Positions 8,576 to 12,891 of a stretch of 12,891 nucleotides of DNA are shown piece after piece (positions within the stretch are counted from its first letter, which is position 1; every line of letters starts with the position of its first letter). The notes beneath the pieces were generated by a model that was not told the DNA's origin, did not search any database, and was given only the letters and a program-made list of their open reading frames with translations. A program made the translations under genes and the position numbers. This DNA comes from Bacteroidales bacterium UBA932 (GTDB lineage Bacteria > Bacteroidota > Bacteroidia > Bacteroidales > UBA932). The DNA lies in the NCBI GenBank assembly GCA_002293585.1, contig DBDM01000122.1, positions 1 through 12,891 of the forward strand. Direction: 5' to 3'.

Positions 8576-8757
8576 TTATGGCATGGGCAGGCCGCAACGC
8601 ATCGTGGTGCCGTTGTAGGGATCTTTTACGGTGACATAGATCCCCGGGGCTTCCTGTTGTCCGCTGCCGGCGAGCAGGCCGGTATGCGGGTATGCGTAGC
8701 GCTTTTTTTGCCTGCACCTGTCGGAAGGGACTGTCTTTTTGTTTAATAATTATGTAT
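8576..8757 (-). pseudogene. C-terminal fragment of an unidentified gene
   Basis: Read on the minus strand, the frame from about 8749 down to the TAA at 8578-8576 is open. It ends in a protein-like stretch that includes YAYPHTGLLAGSG, then APGIYVTVKDPYNGTTMRCG, and stops after LPMP. The GIYVTVKDP segment resembles a beta-strand followed by a turn. There is no credible start: an in-frame stop lies at about 8752-8750, and the first ATG is only a few residues before the end. I therefore read it as the tail of a gene whose 5' part was lost, perhaps where the TraN-like gene was placed. The family is not recognised, and a chance open frame in GC-rich DNA is possible. Confidence 0.4.
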
Positions 8758-8776
8758 TCGAAAAATGATGAACAAC

Positions 8777-9592
8777 ATGAAAAAAATCTACGCGTTATTA
8801 TTGCCGGTGATAGCCTTCTCCTACGCCGGCGCTCAGAACATACGAGAACAGCAAAGCATTTGGTTAAATAAGAAAAATTACGTTTACCTCATATTCGACG
8901 CCAACGTAAGCGAAGTGAAATTCGATTGCGAGCCGGACGAGATTCAATTGGAACAGCTTACGCCGAACAGTTTCGGCCTGCGCTTCGGCGAGTACTATGC
9001 CGTGCCGGCGGAAGGACTGGGTGGTATGGTGGTGTTGGCCAACCGCACCTTCTATCCCTTGTGGATCCGTTTCAGTGAACAGATCCCCCGGGCTACTATT
9101 CACTTTCCGGGCGAACAGGCATTGCCTGTAGCCGACACGGCAGGGGGTGTCCCGCCGGTTGTTCCGGATTTTTCACCACACTGCACCGCCCTGTTGCAAA
9201 GCAAGCGCAATATATTAACGGTAGGTGAAAAAACCGGCGGATTTGAGGTGCAACTGCATGCCATAGGGGTTACAGCCACTCACCTTTACTTCCTCATGGT
9301 CGTTGTCAACCATTCGAAAGTCGACTATGGTGTCGATTATCATGGCTTGCACATCCGCACTAAAAACACTGTTTCCGGCGGGGATGAGATCATCCCGTTG
9401 CAGCATGTTTGCAACGAACCGGTGGTGATCAAAGCCGGTGACGCCGGCCGTTATGTGCTGGTGTGCGACCTGTTCACCCTGAAAAAGCGGCAGGAAATAC
9501 TTTATGTGATGAAAGAATTAAACGGCGGCCGCTCCGTCACCTTAAAAATCAAAAGCAGTTATCTATACGACCAGGTGCATCGTTTGCAGTAG
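8777..9592 (+). CDS. TraN-like (DUF4138) secreted protein
   Basis: The protein has a signal peptide MKKIYALLLPVIAFSYAGAQ. The third in-frame ATG (8777) is chosen because it gives a clean n-region; upstream ATGs at 8765 and 8768 would add MMNN and are also possible. The mature part fits the TraN/DUF4138 pattern of Bacteroidota conjugative elements. An N-terminal beta domain has a VYLIFDANVSEVKFD strand, and a C-terminal domain contains VVNHSKVDYGVDYHGLHIRTK, then EPVVIKAGDAGRYVLVCDLF and LNGGRSVTLKIKSSYLYD, where TraN proteins carry the corresponding motifs. In CTnDOT-type elements TraN is an envelope part of the mating apparatus, between traM and traO. Here no other tra gene is present, so it is an orphan: a conjugative relic or a domesticated homologue. 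The assignment rests on recalled motif resemblance. Confidence 0.65.
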   Translation: MKKIYALLLPVIAFSYAGAQNIREQQSIWLNKKNYVYLIFDANVSEVKFDCEPDEIQLEQLTPNSFGLRFGEYYAVPAEGLGGMVVLANRTFYPLWIRFSEQIPRATIHFPGEQALPVADTAGGVPPVVPDFSPHCTALLQSKRNILTVGEKTGGFEVQLHAIGVTATHLYFLMVVVNHSKVDYGVDYHGLHIRTKNTVSGGDEIIPLQHVCNEPVVIKAGDAGRYVLVCDLFTLKKRQEILYVMKELNGGRSVTLKIKSSYLYDQVHRLQ

Positions 9593-9602
9593 GCAGTTTA
9601 CG

Positions 9603-9640
9603 GTTAACAGGGTGAAGGGTAAAAGGTGGAAGGGTGTAGG
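9603..9640 (+). repeat. Purine-rich degenerate short-period tract
   Basis: Directly after the TraN-like gene a G/A-rich stretch repeats a GGGTGAA / GGGTAAAA / GGTGGAA / GGGTGTA theme with a period of about 7-8 bases. It is imperfect and short. It recalls the octamer tracts at the window ends in period and purine bias, but not in sequence. Confidence 0.45.
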
Positions 9641-9641
9641 A

Positions 9642-9659
9642 GCAGACCTGTGTGTCTGC
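9642..9659. repeat. Small palindrome GCAGAC-N6-GTCTGC
   Basis: Perfect 6-base arms (9642-9647 and 9654-9659) surround a CTGTGT loop. It sits between the purine-rich tract and the two palindromic repeats. There is no T tract on either side, so it is not a good intrinsic terminator; more likely part of the intergenic repeat cluster. Confidence 0.55.
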
Positions 9660-9676
9660 CGCACCGGCCCGCCCGC

Positions 9677-9706
9677 GTGCCGTTAGGCACGAAATGTCGG
9701 TAGATG
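9677..9706 (+). repeat. REP-like palindromic repeat, copy 1
   Basis: Stem GTGCC / GGCAC with a GTTA tetraloop (9677-9690) is followed by a conserved tail GAAATGTCGGTAGATG. Copy 2 at 9730-9759 has the same layout, with compensating changes in the stem and the same loop pattern (GTYA) and GGTAGAT tail. The covariation suggests a repeat family selected for its hairpin. Similar hairpin-plus-GGTAGA units are, to my recollection, common between Bacteroidota genes. Confidence 0.7.
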
Positions 9707-9729
9707 TAAAGATCATTAAACCCACCAAA

Positions 9730-9759
9730 GCCCCGTCAGGGGCGATTGGTAGATATAGC
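9730..9759 (+). repeat. REP-like palindromic repeat, copy 2
   Basis: Stem GCCCC / GGGGC with a GTCA tetraloop (9730-9743) is followed by GATTGGTAGATATAGC, which aligns with the tail of copy 1 (GAAATGTCGGTAGATG) after a small gap. It lies exactly at the switch from mid-GC DNA to the AT-rich segment on its right. Confidence 0.7.
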
Positions 9760-9769
9760 AAGACATTCT

Positions 9770-10054
9770 ATGCTTAATTTATTTGAAGAAATATTGCTGT
9801 TATTTATTTCCCTAACACAAAATGTAAAATTATTTTCAGAAATATGGTGGATAGGTAATGGTGGATGCTATTGCGGAGAAGTTATAATTGGAGATATTAA
9901 TGCTGCAAAATGGAGAAATATTTTATCCATTGTAGAGAAATCGAATCTTGGTATAAAATTATTACCTATTAAACAATACATAAATAGTCAAATTGAAAGT
10001 AAATTAAAACAAGCAGAATGGGAACGACAAAGAAAATTTATTCAAAATGATTAA
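9770..10054 (+). CDS. Small hypothetical protein, AT-rich
   Basis: This 94-residue ORF begins at the ATG at 9770. The frame is open upstream to a TTG at 9746, but that lies in the palindromic repeat, so I reject the longer form. The N-terminal third is hydrophobic (LFEEILLLFISLTQ). A middle section has GNGGCYCGEVIIGD with two cysteines one residue apart, and the C-terminal third is a charged, probably helical stretch (QIESKLKQAEWERQRK). No family is recognised. Composition is extreme: the 60 bases from 9961 contain only 13 G or C. No promoter or ribosome-binding site is evident. It could be the C-terminal remnant of a larger transferred gene. Confidence 0.45.
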   Translation: MLNLFEEILLLFISLTQNVKLFSEIWWIGNGGCYCGEVIIGDINAAKWRNILSIVEKSNLGIKLLPIKQYINSQIESKLKQAEWERQRKFIQND

Positions 10055-10081
10055 AAATACAACACACTCCTGAAAAATATA

Positions 10082-10089
10082 TATCTTTG
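10082..10089 (+). promoter_or_regulatory. -7 box upstream of the rhuM locus
   Basis: TATCTTTG matches the Bacteroidota -7 consensus and lies 21 bases before the ATG at 10111. A good -33 TTTG about 20 bases upstream is not seen. It would drive the broken small gene and rhuM as one transcript starting near 10096. Confidence 0.5.
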
Positions 10090-10110
10090 TACACAAATAC
10101 AAAGAGAATC

Positions 10111-10220
10111 ATGCACGAACAGCAAATCATAGAGTAAAATTAGAATATGAGCAGAGAATGGAACTGCGCCAAGTGATTGATGAAATTATTAACGATTTTT
10201 TGGGAAGCAATAATGAATAA
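10111..10220 (+). pseudogene. Broken short gene upstream of rhuM
   Basis: An ATG at 10111, well placed after a -7 box, reads MHEQQIIE and stops at 10135-10137. In another frame the next bases continue with convincing helical protein, KLEYEQRMELRQVIDEIIND then FLGSNNE, and stop at 10218-10220, overlapping the rhuM ATG (10213) by 8 bases. The simplest reading is one frameshifted gene, or the fused start and end of a larger gene after an internal deletion, formerly translationally coupled to rhuM. An internal ATG at 10158 could still express the last 20 residues. RhuM homologues often sit among type I restriction-modification genes, so a restriction subunit is a possible source, but the fragment is too short to identify. 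Confidence 0.5.
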
Positions 10221-11202
10221 AGAACTGCAATTTTTAATTTACAGCACACCACAGGAAGACATAAAGGTTGATGTGGTGGTACAAGAGGAAACGATTTGGC
10301 TTACACAAAAATCAATGGCAATGCTGTTTGATACTTCACGAGAGAATATCACCATGCATTTGAAGAATATTTTTAAAGATGGTGAATTACAGGAAGTTTC
10401 AGTTAGTAAGAATTTCTTACTAACTGCTACTGATGGTAAAAATTATAATACTCAATTTTACAGTTTAGATGCAATTATTTCAGTTGGTTACCGTGTAAAT
10501 TCAGCCAAAGCAACCCAATTTAGAATTTGGGCTACAAAAACACTCAAAGAGTTTATTGTCAAAGGATTTGTGCTTGATGATGAGCGTTTGAAACAAGGAA
10601 AAACTGCCTTTGGCGTTGATTATTTTCGTGAACTTTTGGAGCGTATTCGTTCCATTCGTGCAAGCGAACGCCGGATTTATCAGCAAATTACCGATATTTT
10701 TGCTGAATGTTGCATTGATTATGACCGCAATTCGCCTATTACAAATGACTTTTATGCAATGGTGCAAAACAAATTTCATTTTGCCATTACGGGACAAACG
10801 GCTGCTGAAATTATCTATACCAAAGCTGACCGCAAAGCTAAAAATATGGGACTTTCTACTTGGAAAAATTCACCCGATGGGCGGATTTTGAAATCAGATG
10901 TTACGGTGGCAAAAAATTATCTGCCCGAAAATGAAATACGTCGTTTAGAACGTGCTGTAACAGGTTATTTTGACTATATAGAAGATTTGATTGAAAATGA
11001 AAATACATTTACAATGCAGCAGTTTGTCCAAAGTGTGAATGAATTTCTGCATTTCCGCAAGTTTAAAATTTTGCAAGATAAAGGCAAAATTTCAAAGATT
11101 ATAGCCGATAAAAAAGCCGAGGAAGAATATAATGAGTTCAACAAAACACAAAAAATCATTTCTGATTTTGATAAGCAAATTAAACGATTAGAAGGGGCTT
11201 AG
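10213..11202 (+). CDS. RhuM-family protein
   Basis: The start is set at the ATG at 10213, giving MNKELQFLIYSTPQEDIKV, the usual N-terminus of the family; an in-frame ATG at 10177 would add 12 unlike residues from within the upstream fragment. The 329 residues match the family length. A winged/HTH-like N-terminus includes IWLTQKSMAMLFDTSRENIT (28-47). Next come the characteristic SKNFLLTATDGKNY (65-78) and LDAIISVGYRVNSAKATQFR (85-104), then a helical C-terminal domain (about 140-329) with lysine- and glutamate-rich ends. RhuM was named from Salmonella SPI-3; its biochemical role is not established, and homologues are common in mobile and restriction-modification loci. Composition is AT-rich unlike both flanks, consistent with transfer. 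A perfect 27-base inverted repeat lies inside the gene (codons 63-72). Confidence 0.9.
   Translation: MNKELQFLIYSTPQEDIKVDVVVQEETIWLTQKSMAMLFDTSRENITMHLKNIFKDGELQEVSVSKNFLLTATDGKNYNTQFYSLDAIISVGYRVNSAKATQFRIWATKTLKEFIVKGFVLDDERLKQGKTAFGVDYFRELLERIRSIRASERRIYQQITDIFAECCIDYDRNSPITNDFYAMVQNKFHFAITGQTAAEIIYTKADRKAKNMGLSTWKNSPDGRILKSDVTVAKNYLPENEIRRLERAVTGYFDYIEDLIENENTFTMQQFVQSVNEFLHFRKFKILQDKGKISKIIADKKAEEEYNEFNKTQKIISDFDKQIKRLEGA
10400..10426. repeat. Perfect 27-base inverted repeat inside rhuM
   Basis: Arms CAGTTAGTAAGAA (10400-10412) and TTCTTACTAACTG (10414-10426) are exact reverse complements around a single T. It encodes residues Ser63-Ala72, part of a conserved stretch of the family. As DNA it could be a dimeric-protein operator or cruciform; as RNA a long hairpin (allowing for a minimal loop). 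Confidence 0.9.
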
Positions 11203-11241
11203 CACGAAATATATACACTATGACGGTTATTTTCAGCCAAT

Positions 11242-12816
11242 TTAGTCATTTATTATACTGGTGAGGTGAGAAAACGCCCGAAATGTTCCGCTGATTTTCT
11301 CCGCGCAGTTGGCCCCGTCGATGGCCGATGAGGTGATGCCGCCCGCATAGCCCGCGCCCTCGCCGCAGGGATAGAGGTTGCGCAGCCGGATGTGTTGGAG
11401 GCTTTCGGGATCGCGCGGTATACGCACCGGGGAAGAGGTGCGCGACTCCACAGCCACCAGCATGGCCTCGCCCGACAAGTAGCCCCGCATTTTCCGGTCG
11501 AAGTCTTTGAAGGCCTGCTGCAATCCCTGCACGATGAACCCCGGCAGCAGTTTGTGCAGCGGCGCGTTGACAACGCCGGGGATGTAAGAGGTCTTTAGCA
11601 GGGACGATGAGGCGCGCAGGTTCACGAAATCAACCATACGCTGCGCCGGCGCCTGCTGGCTTTGACCGGCCGACCGGAACAGACTGCGTTCTATTTCCTG
11701 CCGGAACCGCAGTCCCGCCAGCTCGCCGTGTTGTTCGTAACGGGCAAAATCGGCCGGGTTCACCTGCGCCACAATGCCGGCATTGGCGTAAGGCGAGTTG
11801 CGCTGCGCATTCGACATGCCGTTGACCACAATCTCGCCGGGAGCGGTGGCGGCAGGCACCATAATGCCGCCGGGACACATGCAGAACGAGAACACGCCGC
11901 GGTCGCCCACCTGCGTGGTTAAACTATAGCTGGCCGCCGGTAATCCTTCATAGCCGTTGTATTGAATATCATTGATCAGCGCCTGCGGGTGTTCGGCGCG
12001 CACGCCCATGGCGAAAGGCTTGGCTTGGAGCGCCCAGCCGTTGCGGGCGAATAATTCATAAATGTCGCACGCCGAATGGCCGGTGGCCAAAATTACGGCC
12101 ACGCCTTCGTAGCGTGTTCCGCCGGCGGTTTCCACGCCGAGTACTTTATCGTCCTTGACGATGAGGTTAGTGACTTTGGTGTTGAAATAATATTCGCCGC
12201 CGTGCGTAATAATTGTTTCGCGGATGTTGGCAATGATGTGCGGCAAGCGGTCGGTGCCGATGTGGGCGTGGGCGTCGACCAGAATATCCGGATCGGCGCC
12301 GTGGTCGACTAATTGTTGTAAAATATGATGAATGGAGCCCCGCTTGTTGGAACGTGTATACAACTTCCCGTCGGAATAAGTGCCGGCCCCTCCTTCGCCG
12401 AAGCACCAGTTGGAATGGGGATTGATCACATTGTCGCGAATTTTGGCAATGTCGTATTTGCGTTCCTTCACGCTTTTTCCCTGTTCCAGGATGACGGGTC
12501 TTAACCCTTTCTCCAATAATTTCAGCGCGGCGAACAGGCCTGCGGGACCTGCACCTACAATAATTACCGGCGGCTTTTCTTTTACGTATTGATAGTTGAA
12601 ACAGTCGGCCGGCGGCGGTTGTTCGTCGCCGGTATATACCTGCAACCTCAGCCGGAACACGGGAGCGCCGTAGCGTGCATCAATAGAGCGGCGCAACAGG
12701 CGCACCGCCCGTATCTCTTGCCTGTTAATGGACAACGCCTTAGCGGCGGCGGCTTTGAGTTGCTGCTCGTCGGCTGCTATGCCGGGTTTTACGGATATGT
12801 CGAGTTCTTTGCACAC
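11242..12816 (-). CDS. FAD-dependent oxidoreductase, COG2509 type
   Basis: A 524-residue, probably cytoplasmic flavoprotein. Residues 1-80 form a small N-terminal domain typical of this family. A Rossmann FAD-binding motif follows, VIIVGAGPAGLFAALKLLEKG (84-104, GxGxxG at 88-93). The conserved CFGEGGAGTYSDGKLYTR lies around 142-160, an ILATGHSACD NAD(P)/FAD block in the middle, and a C-terminal flavin-contact motif PCGEGAGYAGGITSSAIDG. COG2509 proteins are annotated as uncharacterised FAD-dependent dehydrogenases; no substrate is established. The start is GTG at 12816-12814, since no in-frame ATG occurs for several hundred codons and the N-terminal domain needs it. The gene is GC-rich (about 36 of 60 bases at 11461-11520), contrasting with rhuM, with which it converges. 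Its start lies in a perfect inverted repeat. Confidence 0.9.
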   Translation of the reverse strand: MCKELDISVKPGIAADEQQLKAAAAKALSINRQEIRAVRLLRRSIDARYGAPVFRLRLQVYTGDEQPPPADCFNYQYVKEKPPVIIVGAGPAGLFAALKLLEKGLRPVILEQGKSVKERKYDIAKIRDNVINPHSNWCFGEGGAGTYSDGKLYTRSNKRGSIHHILQQLVDHGADPDILVDAHAHIGTDRLPHIIANIRETIITHGGEYYFNTKVTNLIVKDDKVLGVETAGGTRYEGVAVILATGHSACDIYELFARNGWALQAKPFAMGVRAEHPQALINDIQYNGYEGLPAASYSLTTQVGDRGVFSFCMCPGGIMVPAATAPGEIVVNGMSNAQRNSPYANAGIVAQVNPADFARYEQHGELAGLRFRQEIERSLFRSAGQSQQAPAQRMVDFVNLRASSSLLKTSYIPGVVNAPLHKLLPGFIVQGLQQAFKDFDRKMRGYLSGEAMLVAVESRTSSPVRIPRDPESLQHIRLRNLYPCGEGAGYAGGITSSAIDGANCAEKISGTFRAFSHLTSIIND

Positions 12817-12825
12817 AGTGCAAAG
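12807..12825. promoter_or_regulatory. Perfect inverted repeat over the oxidoreductase start codon
   Basis: CTTTGCAC (12807-12814) and GTGCAAAG (12818-12825) are exact reverse complements separated by ACA. On the minus strand the repeat covers the last half of the -7-like box and the GTG start with its next two codons. Such a place would suit an operator for a dimeric regulator or an RNA hairpin limiting initiation. The symmetry is seen; the function is inferred. Confidence 0.6.
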
Positions 12826-12828
12826 ATA
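12821..12828 (-). promoter_or_regulatory. -7 box at the oxidoreductase start
   Basis: On the minus strand TATCTTTG (12828 to 12821) fits TAnnTTTG and ends only 4 bases before the GTG start at 12816. If used, the mRNA would be nearly or fully leaderless. The -33 position falls in the octamer array and shows no TTTG, so the call is moderate. Confidence 0.45.
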
Positions 12829-12838
12829 ATCGAAAAAA

Positions 12839-12891
12839 GTGATTAAGAGACTAAGAGACTAAGTGATTAAGAGACTAAGTGATTAAGAGAT
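12839..12891. repeat. Tandem octamer array, right end
   Basis: Six full units and part of a seventh in exact register: GTGATTAA (12839), GAGACTAA (12847), GAGACTAA (12855), GTGATTAA (12863), GAGACTAA (12871), GTGATTAA (12879), GAGAT (12887 to the end). Two variants differ at positions 2 and 5. The array runs off the window edge and lies upstream of the minus-strand oxidoreductase. It shares the GAGACTAA unit, in the same orientation, with the left-end array. Confidence 0.92.

Larger units (their letters stand above)
8342..8764. other. 423-base gene-poor stretch
   Basis: The space between pheS and the TraN-like gene holds the pheS terminator, an orphan -7-like box and a minus-strand fragment that looks like a broken gene tail (8576-8757). 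Composition changes sharply: 8350-8480 is AT-rich, 8570-8720 is GC-rich. The plus strand has only a 62-codon open frame (8383-8571) starting at a TTG inside the terminator, which I do not regard as a gene. No tRNA or riboswitch-like fold was recognised. Confidence 0.6.

Noticed and set aside
9746-9769. TTG start extending the 94-residue ORF upstream
   Set aside because: These codons lie within the palindromic repeat copy 2, so the ATG at 9770 is more credible.
10177-10212. Upstream ATG giving RhuM 12 extra residues
   Set aside because: The extra residues do not resemble the family N-terminus and overlap the tail of the upstream fragment in another frame; the ATG at 10213 fits.
12839-12891. 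CRISPR-like alternating repeats
   Set aside because: Units are 8 bases with no unique spacers, and no cas genes are present; it is a simple tandem array.

Overview
The window looks chromosomal and comes from a Bacteroidota genome, most likely order Bacteroidales. The clearest sign is several promoter-like -7 boxes of the Bacteroidota form TAnnTTTG upstream of genes. Gene content agrees: panC-panD followed by a flippase-like membrane protein, a patatin-barrel outer-membrane protein, a cyclophilin lipoprotein, and a four-cysteine PheS not followed by pheT. Shine-Dalgarno sequences are weak or absent, as expected for the phylum. Genus cannot be fixed from sequence alone.

Layout. (1) Positions 8-6533, minus strand: a tight six-gene run read right to left. 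It holds a patatin/beta-barrel protein, a MOP-type polysaccharide flippase, dut, panC, panD and a UPF0104 flippase-like membrane protein. Three junctions overlap (two as TAATG), so the genes are probably cotranscribed and partly translationally coupled. They join envelope biogenesis with nucleotide clean-up and pantothenate (CoA) synthesis. (2) Positions 6534-6628: a compact divergent promoter region. (3) Positions 6629-8341, plus strand: a cyclophilin-type prolyl isomerase lipoprotein and pheS, closed by a good intrinsic terminator. (4) Positions 8342-11241: an accessory region. It contains a 423-base gene-poor stretch with what looks like the tail of a broken minus-strand gene, an orphan TraN-like (DUF4138) secreted protein, a cluster of short palindromic repeats, and a markedly AT-rich segment. 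That segment has an unrecognised small ORF, a broken or frameshifted short gene, and a RhuM-family gene that carries a perfect 27-base inverted repeat inside its coding sequence. (5) Positions 11242-12816, minus strand: a GC-rich COG2509-type FAD-dependent oxidoreductase whose GTG start lies inside a perfect inverted repeat.

Both ends of the window are built from the same degenerate octamer (GAGACTAA / GTGATTAA / GAGACTTT types). At the left end the tandem octamers are translated as the C-terminus of the UPF0104 protein. I see no complete new multi-gene system. The most unusual signals are the octamer tracts, the rhuM palindrome, the start-codon palindrome of the oxidoreductase, and the relics around the TraN-like and RhuM genes.
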